From the NCBI RefSeq assembly GCF_022179645.1, contig NZ_BPRA01000008.1, positions 282,655 through 346,654 on the forward strand: 64,000 nucleotides of DNA. The letters are read 5' to 3'. Below, piece after piece: positions 29,139 to 39,800 of the stretch. Origin of the DNA: Methylobacterium thuringiense. Its GTDB lineage: Bacteria > Pseudomonadota > Alphaproteobacteria > Rhizobiales > Beijerinckiaceae. Both the position numbers and the translations under genes were made by a program. The notes under the pieces were generated by a model. The model searched no databases and was not told the origin of the DNA. It saw nothing but the letters and a program-made list of their open reading frames with translations. The stretch's first letter is position 1; every line of letters starts with the position of its first letter.

Positions 29139-30794
29139 GTGATGCACATGGTCCTCGCGATGTCCCGACCGTCCCGCCATCCCAAGACCGGCATTTTCTG
29201 GCTGCGCAAGCGCGTGCCGCGTGACCTCGTCGCTCGCGTGGGACGTGCAGTCGAGTACTTCAGCCTTCAGACAAGGGAGCCCTTGGAGGCCAAGCAGCGC
29301 CATGGCGAAGCCATCGCTCGGCTTGAGGCGCGATGGGCGGAACTTCGGCGTGCCGAAATCAGTGACGTTCCAGGTGAAGCCGCAGACGCTTGCACAGTTC
29401 CCCGTAGCCTGAGCGAACGCGAAGCGAGCGAGCGTGCAGGGTGGATGTACGCGCACTGGCTCGGCCTGCACCGCGAAAACCCCAGCCAGCAACGTTATTG
29501 GTCGACTGATCTCTACCGACACCTGTGGCGCCCGCTGAGTAACCGTATCGAGCGCCGTGAGGACGGTCGAGTCGCTGTGCGAGCGATCCTTGATATCGCG
29601 CAGGCTGAGAAGGTCAGCGAGCTTGAGGCGTGGTGTCGGGATCAGGCCGAGACGGTGCTGGCCCTGCACGACATCGAGGCGGACGAGGCAAGCAGCCTGC
29701 GCGTTGCCAAAGCCGTCGCTGCCCAGGTCCAGCGCGCAAGCCTCACACTATCTGCCCTCGCGCGCGGCGAGCCCGAAGCCAGCTCGGCGACCGTCCGCGC
29801 TGCAGTATCCACAGCGAAACCATCGACCAAAGCAGTTGGATTAACTGAGCTCGTCGAGGCATGGTGGCAGGAGGCCGAACGGACTGGCAAATCCGATTCG
29901 ACCCGAGAATCATATACGAACGCGATTCGGCAATTCTCTGCTTTCCTAGGCCATAACGAGGCCCACCGCGTCACAGTCGACGACGTCCGTCATTTCAAGG
30001 ACCACCGACTAGCGAGTCGAAAGAGCAACGGACAGCTGCTTTCGCCTACGACGGTCAAAAACAGCGACTTGGCTGCCCTGAAAGCGGTGTTCGGCTGGGG
30101 AGTCGCCAATGGCCGTCTAACCGAGAACCCCGCCAAGAGCGTGACGGTCGCGAAGGTCACCAAAGCCATACTACGCGAGCGCGAGTTCACACTGGATGAG
30201 GCCCGTGCGCTTCTACGAGAGGCATCGCAACTAAAGCCGGGCAGGGAACTTCCGCAGACCTTTGCGGCTAAACGCTGGATCCCATGGGTTCTCGCTTTCA
30301 CCGGCGCGCGCGTCGGTGAAATCGCGCAGATGCGACGTCAGGATCTGCGGCGGGAGGCGGTCCCGGGGCATCCCGAGGGGGTCTGGGTCCTGAAGATCAC
30401 GCCGGAGGCCGGGACAGTGAAGACTAAGCAAGCACGGGATGTGCCACTGCACCCGCAACTCGTCGAGCTTGGCTTTCCGGCTTTTGTTGAGGGAACACGC
30501 GATGAACGGCTGTTTCTGGTACCAGGTACCGAGGGCAAAATCGAGGGACCACTTCAGGCGGTGAAGAATCGGCTCGGCGAATTTGCACGCCGGTATGTCG
30601 ATGATCCTGGGGTGAGCCCGAACCACAGCTGGCGACACCGCTTCCGCACGGTCGCTACCGAGGCAGGCGTGCCGGGCAACGTCATCGACGCCATCTGCGG
30701 CTGGTCAGCGAGGAGTGTTGGTGAGCGTTACGGCAGCGTCTCGCTTAAAGCGCGGACCGATGCGATCATGCGCTTGCCCCCGATTGCCTTATGA
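29139..30794 (+). CDS. Tyrosine recombinase / island integrase
   Basis: 551 residues. The N-terminal region (about 10-60, HPKTGIFWLRKRVPRDL) is typical of phage/island integrases with a DUF6538-like start; a SAM-like core-binding domain follows (about 240-330) and then the catalytic domain with Arg391 (TGARVGEIAQM), His496-x-x-Arg499 (HSWRHRF) and Tyr531 (GERYG). The usual GH box is GW here. GTG at 29139 and the ATGs shortly after are all possible starts. Its position 78 bp after tRNA-Phe suggests that it inserted the adjoining island. Confidence 0.88.
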   Translation: MMHMVLAMSRPSRHPKTGIFWLRKRVPRDLVARVGRAVEYFSLQTREPLEAKQRHGEAIARLEARWAELRRAEISDVPGEAADACTVPRSLSEREASERAGWMYAHWLGLHRENPSQQRYWSTDLYRHLWRPLSNRIERREDGRVAVRAILDIAQAEKVSELEAWCRDQAETVLALHDIEADEASSLRVAKAVAAQVQRASLTLSALARGEPEASSATVRAAVSTAKPSTKAVGLTELVEAWWQEAERTGKSDSTRESYTNAIRQFSAFLGHNEAHRVTVDDVRHFKDHRLASRKSNGQLLSPTTVKNSDLAALKAVFGWGVANGRLTENPAKSVTVAKVTKAILREREFTLDEARALLREASQLKPGRELPQTFAAKRWIPWVLAFTGARVGEIAQMRRQDLRREAVPGHPEGVWVLKITPEAGTVKTKQARDVPLHPQLVELGFPAFVEGTRDERLFLVPGTEGKIEGPLQAVKNRLGEFARRYVDDPGVSPNHSWRHRFRTVATEAGVPGNVIDAICGWSARSVGERYGSVSLKARTDAIMRLPPIAL

Positions 30795-30838
30795 CTGGTT
30801 GCGCAGTGTGCCGATTTTGCGGACAAACCACTATGCTA

Positions 30839-31976
30839 CTGCACTGACGCATACGGAGGATTCACCAATTTGGTGAGGTATGCGAGTCTGAGGGGATGGC
30901 TCAGACTGTCTGTGTTCTCCTCGACGAAACCGCTCAAGCGCGGCTGACCGCGATTGCTAGCGACCGGTCTCGTCCGTTCAAGCACCTCCAACGTGCCCGG
31001 ATCGTGCTGCTCTCGGCCGAACGCCTGTCGGTGCTGGAGGTGGCGCGGCGGGCGGGCGCCAGTCGTCCCGCGGTCTGGCGCTGGCAGCAGCGCTTTGCCG
31101 AGGAAGGCGTCGAGGGTCTGCTGCACGACAAGACCCGTCCTCCGGGCAAGGAGCCACTGTCGGCCGGCACCGTCGCCGAGGTCTTGGCCCTGACCTGCTC
31201 CGAGCCGCCGGGCGAGGTCACGCATTGGGCAGGTCGCGCCGTGGCCGAACAGGTCGGCATCTCGCTGCGGTCCGTGCAACGCATCTGGGAGGCCCACCGC
31301 CTGCAGCCGCACCGCGTGCGCACCTTCAAGCGCTCGAACGACGCCGCCTTCGCCGCGAAGGTCGAGGACATCGTCGGCCTCTACATGGAGCCGCCGCGTC
31401 ACGCGGTCGTGCTCTCCATCGACGAGAAGTCCCAGATCCAGGCGCTGGAGCGCACACGCCCCGCCCTGCCGCTCGGCTCAGGGCACCCCGCCGCCCAGAC
31501 CCACGATGACACCCGCCACGGCACCACCACACTGTTTGCCGCGCTCGACGTCCTGAAAGGAACCGTGCTCGGCCGCTGCATGCAGCGCCATCGCAACGGT
31601 GAGTTCATCCGCTTCCTAAGCAGCGTCGAGGCCGCCGTCCCAGCCGGCAAGACGGTTCATGCCATCCTCGACAACTACGCGGCCCACAAGCACCCGAAAG
31701 TCCGTGCCTGGCTCGCGCGCCATCCGCGCTGGACCTTCCACTTCACCCCGACCTCAGCCTCCTGGCTCAACGCCGTCGAGGGCTTCTTCTCCGCCCTCTC
31801 ACGCAGACGGCTGCGACGCGGCACCTTCACTGGCATCGTCGACCTGCAAGCCGCCATCAAACGCTACATCACCGAACACAACGAGCGCCCGCGGCCCTTC
31901 CGCTGGACGAAACCCGCCGACGCCATCCTCAGCGCCGTCCGACGACTGCCTGCACCATCCGTCTGAGTCAGTGCAC
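30839..31976 (+). mobile_element. IS630-family element, intact, flanked by TA
   Basis: The ends CTGCACTGACGCATACGGA and (reverse) GTGCACTGACTCAGACGGA form 19-bp inverted repeats with 3 mismatches. Both are bordered by TA (30837-30838 and 31977-31978), the target duplication expected of IS630. Total 1138 bp with one complete transposase gene. Confidence 0.88.
30896..31966 (+). CDS. IS630 family transposase
   Basis: 356 residues. Helix-turn-helix N-terminus (LSVLEVARRAGASRPAVWRW), then a DDE domain: first Asp in VVLSIDEKSQIQA, second in HAILDNYAAHKHP, and Glu in SWLNAVEGFFSAL. All three acidic residues are present and the frame is uninterrupted, so the element may still be active. Confidence 0.93.
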   Translation: MAQTVCVLLDETAQARLTAIASDRSRPFKHLQRARIVLLSAERLSVLEVARRAGASRPAVWRWQQRFAEEGVEGLLHDKTRPPGKEPLSAGTVAEVLALTCSEPPGEVTHWAGRAVAEQVGISLRSVQRIWEAHRLQPHRVRTFKRSNDAAFAAKVEDIVGLYMEPPRHAVVLSIDEKSQIQALERTRPALPLGSGHPAAQTHDDTRHGTTTLFAALDVLKGTVLGRCMQRHRNGEFIRFLSSVEAAVPAGKTVHAILDNYAAHKHPKVRAWLARHPRWTFHFTPTSASWLNAVEGFFSALSRRRLRRGTFTGIVDLQAAIKRYITEHNERPRPFRWTKPADAILSAVRRLPAPSV

Positions 31977-32162
31977 TACCACGTAGCCTCCAGGGTACCG
32001 GACGTTATTCTAGCCTGAAGCCGAAGGGTTTAGTCCCCACTCCTCCCCAGCTAGTAAGGTTGCGTTGACCCAGCGAGCTGGAACTACGGCGTATTGTCAT
32101 TTGGAGGATTTCCCCGAGGTTGGGGATTTTGATTCAAGCGGTCAGCGATTTGGAGCTGACCG

Positions 32163-32384
32163 CTGCGCCGCTATGCCCTTCGTGACGATCATTGGGATCG
32201 GATCCGGGATCTGTTGTCGGGCCGGCTCGGCTCGGTCGGAGTGACAGCCAAGGACAACCGCCGGTTCGTCGAGGCGGTGGTGTACCGCTACCGGGCCGGC
32301 ATCGCCTGGCGCATTCTGCCAGAACGTTTCGGCGATGGCGTCAAAGTGCAGCGCGGTATCAGCCGTTGGGCACATCCCACGGCA
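32163..32384 (+). pseudogene. IS5-family transposase remnant (N-terminal)
   Basis: Readable as LRRYALRDDHWDRIRDLL followed by AKDNRRFVEAVVYRYRAGI and LPERFGD, the conserved start of IS5/IS427-group transposases. The similarity decays after SRWAHP and no catalytic region follows; the ATG is replaced by CTG. A 10-bp hairpin (AGCGGTCAGC at 32137-32146 with 32155-32164) precedes it and may be part of the old IS end. 32385-32751 shows nothing recognisable. Confidence 0.7.
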
Positions 32385-32751
32385 CAATGCAGACACACCA
32401 GACATACTCCCGGGGTGTGCTTCTATCGGCGACCAAAGCTACAAACAGCTTCCTATCTAAGGCAATCAATGTGAACGAGATGTCCGGGCGTATCCTCATA
32501 GGCTGACCGGATCCGCACTGCGTCGAAATTCTCCAGTCCCACACCCTTTCCGCCAGAGTTCAACCGCCAGAGAAAATTTCGCCCTGCCGACGGGCCACGT
32601 TGGAGTTGTGACCCACTTCTACATCAAGCAACGCGAAAAGATTGAGCAGCGCCTGTAGCATTTAAGTCTTTGGCTCTGTCGCCCACCACAAAATAATCCT
32701 AATCTTCGGGACTGCATCAGCAATCCATGCAGTCGCCGCGGGTAACCCAAT

Positions 32752-33729
32752 TCACAATGCCTCAAACTGTGCCGGAGGATAACTACTGAACTCTTCAAAA
32801 TACTTAATTGTTTTCTGCAAGCCCTCGCGCAGCGCAATCTTAGGCTCCCAGTTCAGACCTTGCTTCGCCTTTGAAATATCCGGCTGGCGCTGCTTAGGGT
32901 CATCCGGAGGTAGTGGTAACTGAACTAACTTCGACCGCGAGCCGGTCAGGTCGATCACCATCTCGGCCAGTTGCCGGATCGTGAACTCGCCCGGATTGCC
33001 GATGTTGATTGGACCCGTCACCTCTGGTCCAGTCTCCATCATGCGCAGGAACGCCTCGATCAGGTCGTCCACGTAGCAGAAGGAGCGCGTCTGCGATCCA
33101 TCGCCATAGAGCGTGATATCCTGACCGCGCAGTGCCTGCAGAATGATGTTGGAGACCACGCGCCCATCGTTGGGATGCATGCGCGGACCATAGGTATTGA
33201 AGATGCGCACGACCTTGATCGACAGCTTGTGCTGGCGGTGGTAATCGAAAAACAGCGTCTCGGCGCAGCGTTTACCCTCATCGTAGCAGGAGCGGAAGCC
33301 AATTGGGTTGACGCGCCCCCAGTATTCCTCTGGCTGCGGATGCACCTCAGGATCGCCGTAGATCTCCGAGGTCGAGGCCTGGAATATCTTGGCCTTCACG
33401 CGCTTGGCCAGGCCTAGCATGTTGATCGCACCGATCACGCTGGTCTTCGTCGTCTGCACTGGATCGAACTGGTAATGGACTGGCGAGGCGGGGCAGGCCA
33501 GATTAAAGATCTCGTCAACCTCGACGTAGAGGGGAAATGTCACGTCGTGCCGCATCAGCTCGAAGCGCGGCTCGCTGAGCATATGAGCGACATTGCGGCG
33601 AGTGCCGGTGAAGAAGTTGTCGACGCACAGGACCTCGTGGCCCTGACCTAACAACCGTTCGCAGAGATGCGAGCCGAGAAAGCCCGCCCCGCCCGTGACT
33701 AGGATCTTCTTGGTCTTGTCATAGCGCAC
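32752..33729 (-). CDS. uxs: UDP-glucuronate decarboxylase (UDP-xylose synthase)
   Basis: 325 residues, extended short-chain dehydrogenase. NAD motif [14 protein letters not shown] at the N-terminus, [15 protein letters not shown], catalytic YDEGKR (Tyr-x3-Lys) and [20 protein letters not shown], the set that marks Uxs among sugar epimerases. It converts UDP-glucuronate to UDP-xylose. It lies 56 bp after the second ugd on the same strand, so the pair forms a two-step UDP-glucose to UDP-xylose route that can feed the glycosyltransferases of this island. Base composition is lower in GC than the core. Confidence 0.88.
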   Translation of the reverse strand: MRYDKTKKILVTGGAGFLGSHLCERLLGQGHEVLCVDNFFTGTRRNVAHMLSEPRFELMRHDVTFPLYVEVDEIFNLACPASPVHYQFDPVQTTKTSVIGAINMLGLAKRVKAKIFQASTSEIYGDPEVHPQPEEYWGRVNPIGFRSCYDEGKRCAETLFFDYHRQHKLSIKVVRIFNTYGPRMHPNDGRVVSNIILQALRGQDITLYGDGSQTRSFCYVDDLIEAFLRMMETGPEVTGPINIGNPGEFTIRQLAEMVIDLTGSRSKLVQLPLPPDDPKQRQPDISKAKQGLNWEPKIALREGLQKTIKYFEEFSSYPPAQFEAL

Positions 33730-33785
33730 GTCGTACTTCCTTACTGTTCGAAGAAACGTCTTCGGTCAGGCGGGCGCAGTTCGCC

Positions 33786-35096
33786 TCAACGCTGAGTCGT
33801 TCCGATTCCGTTGTAATAAAACCCGTGCAGTTCAATGACGCTTCTAGTGTAGACGTTGCGCAGATCGAGCAAGACAGGGGCGATCATTACACTATGCAGC
33901 CGCGCGAAGTCCAGCGCGCGGAAGGCGTTCCATTCGGTGACGATCACCAGGGCGTCGGCGCCCTCGGCGCAATCATAGGCATCCTGTGCATAGGTGACGT
34001 CGTTCAGGAGCGGCCGGGCCTGGTCCATACCCTCGGGATCGTAGGCCCGTACCCGCGCGCCGGCATCCTGAAGCCCGGCCACGATCGAGAGCGAGGGCGC
34101 GTCGCGCATGTCGTCGGTGTTCGGCTTGAAGGTGAGGCCGAGCAGCGCGATCGTCTTGCCGCGCACCGAGCCGCCGCAGGCCGTGATCACCTTGCGGGCC
34201 ATGGCACGCTTCCTCTGGTCGTTGACCGCCACCACCGTCTCGACGATCCGCATTGGCGCGCCGTGGTCCTGCGCGGTCTTCACCAGTGCCAGCGTGTCCT
34301 TCGGGAAGCAGGAGCCGCCGTAGCCGGGGCCGGCATGGAGGAATTTCTTGCCGATGCGGTTGTCGAGGCCGATGCCGCGGGCGACCTCCTGCACGTTGGC
34401 GCCGACCTGCTCGCAGAGATCGGCGATCTCGTTGATGAAGGTGATCTTGGTGGCCAGGAAGGCGTTGGCCGCGTATTTCGTCAGCTCGGCGGTCCGCCGT
34501 CCGGTGACCAGGATCGGCGCGGCGTTGAGGTAGAGCGGGCGGTAGACCTCGTTCATCACGGCCACCGCGCGGGCGTCCTCGGTGCCGATGACGATACGGT
34601 CGGGCCGCTTGAAGTCGTCGATCGCCGCGCCCTCGCGCAGGAATTCCGGGTTCGAGACCACGGCGAAATCCGCGTCCGGCGCCGCCTCGCGGACGATACG
34701 CTCGACCTCGTCGCCGGTACCCACCGGCACAGTCGATTTGGTGACGACCACGGTGTAGCCTGAAATCGCGCCGGCGATCTCGCGGGCCGCGGCGTAGACG
34801 TAGGAGAGGTCGGCGAAGCCGTCGCCGCGCCGCGAGGGCGTGCCCACCGCGATGAACACCGCGTCGGCTCCCGCCACCGCCGGCGCCAGTTCCGTGACGA
34901 AGGACAGCCGCCCCTGCCGGACGTTGTCGCCGACCAAGGCGTCGAGACCCGGCTCGAAGATCGGCATGCGGCCGGCCTGCAGCGCCTCGATCTTCGCCGG
35001 GTCCTTGTCGACGCAGATCACGTCGTGGCCGAAATCGGCGAAGCACGCCCCGGAGACGAGCCCAACATAGCCCGATCCGATCATCGCAATGCGCAT
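33786..35096 (-). CDS. ugd: UDP-glucose 6-dehydrogenase, island copy
   Basis: 436 residues, all dehydrogenase motifs as in the copy at 9484-10788 (GSGYVGLVSGACF, GPGYGGSCFPKD). About 98% identical to it over 1.18 kb, but the last 40 residues differ (DLRNVYTRSVIELHGFYYNG against DLRNVYSRSVGERHGFRYTS) and the protein is two residues longer. ATG at 35096 is preferred, with GGGAG 10 nt upstream; GTG at 35102 is an alternative. Probably co-transcribed with uxs, for which it makes the substrate. The 300 bp upstream (35097-35399) contain no recognised gene. Confidence 0.92.
   Translation of the reverse strand: MRIAMIGSGYVGLVSGACFADFGHDVICVDKDPAKIEALQAGRMPIFEPGLDALVGDNVRQGRLSFVTELAPAVAGADAVFIAVGTPSRRGDGFADLSYVYAAAREIAGAISGYTVVVTKSTVPVGTGDEVERIVREAAPDADFAVVSNPEFLREGAAIDDFKRPDRIVIGTEDARAVAVMNEVYRPLYLNAAPILVTGRRTAELTKYAANAFLATKITFINEIADLCEQVGANVQEVARGIGLDNRIGKKFLHAGPGYGGSCFPKDTLALVKTAQDHGAPMRIVETVVAVNDQRKRAMARKVITACGGSVRGKTIALLGLTFKPNTDDMRDAPSLSIVAGLQDAGARVRAYDPEGMDQARPLLNDVTYAQDAYDCAEGADALVIVTEWNAFRALDFARLHSVMIAPVLLDLRNVYTRSVIELHGFYYNGIGTTQR
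33913..35088 (-). repeat. Large duplicated segment within ugd (copy B)
   Basis: Partner of 9605-10780, same strand, constant offset and no gaps. The near-identity covers almost the whole gene except its 3' end. Confidence 0.9.
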
Positions 35097-35428
35097 ACGC
35101 ACTCAGCTCCCGATGGTCTTTTTCAAGCCTTTCAATCGTTGAATACGGGCTGCTTGGCAACAGGTGTTAAGCGGCAGGGGATTATTGGCTCTGCTCATTG
35201 TGGTTATGCGAGGCGATGGATTTTGAGCGTTTTGGGTTTGGCGGGAGTTGGGTTTAGGTTCACAGGTCGCTGGCGAGCTGATTCATCGGTCGCTCCGGAG
35301 GCGGAGTGAAGCATAGACCAACTCTATAGCTTGGATCTACGAGACTAAATGGTGAACGCGGCAGCGGCGACCTCGCGCCGTCCGACGGCGGCGCGCTCAA
35401 GGTCGGCCATGCAACGGCGATTCGCTAG

Positions 35429-35978
35429 ATGAACACCGTCGAGACAACCGGCACGGTGGCAGCGTGCCTCCAGGGCCGCCCTCGCACGTCGAAGCTCGAC
35501 CCGCGCGAGACTTTCCTTCGCGGCCCGCCTGCCATCCAAGTGCGACCTGAAGGTCGGGCTGGGATCGCTGTGAAGCTTTGTGGAGGGTCTGCGCCTGCGC
35601 GAGTCGCTACGATGATCGTACCCGACGGACCGAACAACCGCGTGACGTTCCAGACCCACGTCGATCGCGTGTTCGCGACCTCCCTCCCGTCCGGCAACAT
35701 CGTCGTAATGTACAATTTCGGCAGTCACAAGAAGCAGGCCAACTGCGCCAGCATCGAAATCGCGAGCACTAGCTTCATGCCCCTACAGCACTACAGCCCC
35801 CACCACAACCCGATCGAGGTGCCCATCTCAAAACTTAAGGCGATGCTGCGAAAAGCGACCGAGCGCGCTGTCGAGAACCCTCTGGTCGGCCATCGGACAC
35901 CTCTTCGACACCATTACGCCAGATCAGTGCGCCAACTTCTTCGCCACCATCTGCCTCGCCGCAACCGTCAGCTACTAG
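35429..35978 (+). pseudogene. IS630-type transposase remnant
   Basis: The C-terminal half is recognisable: GNIVVMYNFGSHKKQ (normally VVMDNLGSHK, so the catalytic Asp is Tyr), YSPHHNPIEVPISKLKAMLR, then a frameshift near 35880 into a second frame reading LWSAIGHLFDTITPDQCANF and ending in TAG at 35976-35978. The region before about 35590 is scrambled. Non-functional. Confidence 0.75.
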
Positions 35979-36019
35979 CTATGAGTCCAAAGCCTAAAAA
36001 AAGCCGAGCCGCGCAAGGC

Positions 36020-36130
36020 TGCTCCAAACCTGAAAACGACGATTTCGTCAGCCTTCGACACCTTCACCCCACAGGCCTGCTGCAACTGCTTCAACGCCGC
36101 TGAATACCACGCCTACGATCCAACCTGTTC
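36020..36130 (+). pseudogene. Second IS630-type C-terminal remnant
   Basis: A short stretch reads AFDTFTPQACCNCFNAAEYH, resembling the FTPQECANYF-type C-terminus of IS630 transposases. It duplicates the end of the remnant just upstream, so two such elements decayed side by side. Confidence 0.45.
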
Positions 36131-36169
36131 GGCATCAGCCCTCGCGGAAGCAGACGTTGAGCCGTCCGT

Positions 36170-36363
36170 CGGCAGCGTCGCCGGTAACTATGACGACGCC
36201 CTTGCCGAGACAATCGACCGCCTGTTTGGGGCCGAAGCGATCCATCGGCGCGGCCCATGACGGTCCATCGAGGCGGTCGAGCTCGCCTTTCTTAGATGGA
36301 ATGTTTTGGTACAACCTCCCCCGCAGCTTTCTCGAACCGAGGGGAAACTTGGCTACCGCTTAG
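36170..36363 (+). pseudogene. IS3-family OrfB C-terminal remnant
   Basis: Reads GNYDDALAETIDRLFGAEAI then HRRGP, followed after a frame change by MFWYNLPRSFLEPRGNL. These correspond to the DNALAET...IHRRGPWR...WFNNRRLLEPIGN block of IS3 transposases, with the catalytic Glu. The following 450 bp (36364-36815) show no recognisable feature before the large glycosyltransferase gene. Confidence 0.7.
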
Positions 36364-36815
36364 GCCGAAGCGCGCCACATTTCTCAGACCAAAGTGGAAG
36401 CGTTGGCCGCCTCAGCCAAACCAAATGGCCTTCGAAAAACCTGGAGCGGTCCAGAGCGTACAGAGCAGATGGATTGATCCAGCTGACAAACGGCACCGAC
36501 CGCAGATTGAAACAAACATCTTGAAAAGGCTAGCCCGAATGACCTACAAGCCGCCACAATCGCCGTATTTTTGGAAATACGTCGAGCTGAACTTACTGTT
36601 GCTCTCTATCTCCAAGTGAGAATAATCTGCAGTCATAGCGATGTTATGACCTAAAGCATGTTTATTGAGACAGAAAATGGACATAGAAATATGATGATTT
36701 GCATCGAAAGACATCGCGAAAAGACGCACATAAGTGCAACGGATGACTTGTCTTTGATGGGCCCATCTAAGATTGGCGCTGATGCCGGCTCAAATCGCAA
36801 AGAAGAGCATTCATA

Positions 36816-39800
36816 ATGCGGTCCGTCCTGAAGGGAGATGGGGCAAAAAGCCCGAGGCTTAATCTTCTTGTTTTATCATTCTTTCCCGCGAACGTGCCGC
36901 CAACGAGTGGCGGTGAAACGCGCCTTTTCGAGCTTTATTCTGCGCTGAGCCATCACCATTCGGTGCGACTGATCAGTTCGGCTTGGTCGGACTTGCCGAC
37001 CACGACGGTCCGTCACGGCACCAATTTTCGAGAGATCCGCGTTCGCAAGCCTGCGGCGGTCAATCAGATCTTTACGGAGCTCAGCGCCTTTTCCAATTCC
37101 GGAGCCGACGTTTCGGGTCCTATGGTCTATAAGGCAGGCTTTACGCCAAACGAAATGCATCAAGTCTATTTTGACCAGTATGAAGGCGCAGACGTCATTA
37201 TCCATGACTCGCCCTTTACTATTAGCTACGACGTGATGGCGGGGGCAGATCTCATTCCCCGTATTTACAATTCCTACAATTGCGAGACGCAACTCTATGC
37301 TCAGATGCATCCAGACGAGAGTGCGGCGCCAATTCGTGACCTTGTGCGCGAAGCTGAGCTCAGGCTGCTTGCTTGCGTCGATCTTGTAACTACCTGCTCG
37401 ACCGAGGACATGGATCTGATAGCTTGCCTTACGGACCGTCAGATCCGAAAGATCTTGGTGCCGAACGGCGGAAATAATCACCGCACAATGCGCAAAGAGC
37501 CCACGCACGGACAGCCGCAGGCGATCTTTGTTGGAAGCAGTCATCAGCCCAATAGAGAAGCGGCCCACTTCGTCGCCACGAAACTGGCACCAGAGCTTCC
37601 TAATGTTACCTTCCAGATCACGGGCAACTGCCTTCCTGAAGGTTGCTATCCGTCCAATGTCCGGCGACAAGGTTTCGTTTCGGATGAAACCAAGCGTGAG
37701 CTATTACGCTCGTGCGATATTGCCCTCAACCCAATGGTTGCCGGCGGCGGATCGAATCTGAAATTTACTGACTACCTGAGCTACGGAATCCCGGTCTTGT
37801 CGACCCGGTTTGGCGTGCGTGGCCTTGGTTTGGCGCCAGGGTTTGAGTACTTGGAAGCCGACAGGGAGAATTTTGGGGCAGTGTTGGCAGACGCACTCCG
37901 CGATCCTTCACGACTGAATGAGATCGGGCGAGCTGGCCGCTTGCGATTCCAGCAATCGTTGTCGTGGACGTCTATAGCAACGCAATTCGCGGACGAGATC
38001 AAGGTCGTAAGTCAGGAACGCCGGCATCGTACGGCCGCCCCTGTGCTTGCTATCAACGACTACGACTTTTCGCTGATGAAAAGTGGTGGCGCCATGCGTA
38101 TCCGCGGCCTTTACGAGCGCATGCGCCATGAGCGTGAGGTGTTCTACGTCGTGCTGACCGACTCGCGAGAGTGGACGATTGATAGATCCGCTCAAGGCAT
38201 GACGATATTTAAAGTTCCAAAAGCGCAAGATCATCGCGTTGAGGAAGCACGCATTGAAGGGCAGTATCATCTCTCAGCCGCCGATATTGTCGGTCTCTAC
38301 ATGCACCAATCAAACTATTTTCTGGTAAAACTCGTTGAATTACTTAAGAAGCAGACTATTTGCATTATTACCGATCATATCTACGTGGCCAGTCTTGTTG
38401 GGCCTGAAGATGTTTGGATTTACTCGTCGCAGAATCACGAGGCGTCCCTGAAGGCAGAGATTCTTGCTCAGCACCCCTCACGAGACTTTCTCGTTGAAAA
38501 AGTTATTGCGGCCGAGGACGATGCCATGTGTCGGGCAGCGTTAGTCGTCTGTGTATCCGAAGATGATGCCGCCAAAATGGTAGCTGGGCGAAAATCATCA
38601 GTTCCCACTATTGTCATTCCCAATGGGATCTTACCATCCGATCCAATATACCTTAATGAAGCCGCATCAATTTCAATTAAGGTTGCCGATCGGTCATGTA
38701 TTTTTATTGGCTCGTCTCATCCGCCAAATATACTAGCATGTATTTTTATTGTCGAAAAACTTGCGCCAAGCCTGCCGGATGTCGAGTTTCACTTGATTGG
38801 AAGTGTTTGCGAAGGGCTAGAATCACGATTACCTGGGAACGTTCATCTCTGGGGTAGGCTTGACGAGCCCCACAAAATTGCATTCGCACATGCTTGCCGC
38901 CTAGCTCTAAATCCAGTCAACACAGGCGGGGGCTCGAATGTTAAGATAGCAGATTACTTTTCGCACGGACTGCCTGTCGTTTCGACTTCTTTCGGTATGC
39001 GCGGCTTTCCAGCCGAGGTTGCCATGGAGGTGGAGGTCTGCGAACTTGGAGGCTTTGCTGAAGCAGTCGAACGAATTCTCGCCGTACCTGCTGATCCTAT
39101 GGGTATCGCGTCCCGAAAGTACCTGTTCAAAAAATACTTTGATGCGGCCGCGCTTGGGCAGACCCTTGCCGATGCGGTCAGTGCGCTTCCGGTTCCTCGG
39201 CGCAGGATTCTCTTTGTGACCTATCGGCTGACTTATCCGCCGCGAGGGGGAGCCGAGGTGCATCTTCTGAAATTGATCGAGATCCTTGCACGCACCGGTC
39301 GCTACGACATCGACATTGTCGCTCCTGATGTCGATGCCATAGGCGAAGAGGGTCGATTCGGAGGAACGTATGCCAGCGATCCGTTGACCTCTGGACCTTT
39401 TGGATTGCCCCACGTTCATTGGGCTCGATTTCCTTTGGATACATCTCAACCAAAGGGCATCTCCGAGACGCTTGTGCGCATGTGGGAGGCGCAGGCTGCC
39501 TTCGAGCGTGTGCTTGTTGGATCATTCTCCGAGCTGAACGGGAGCGAGCCCTTGCTTCTGTGGGGTTGGAGCACTGCGGAAGGAACAGCGACTGTGGAGG
39601 GTTGCTGGCTTTCGACCGAGGCGGCCTTATTTGCGCCTGAGGCCGGACGGCTGACGCTGGCCGGTCTTGCGCCGGCGGCATGCGTGATATCGAGTGCGAG
39701 CGATAGTGCAACCGCCTTCGGGCCTCGTCACATCAATGGCCGGTTCGAATTGGAAATGGACCTCGCGCCCGGCGTATTCTCGCTCAGGATCAGCAGCGAA

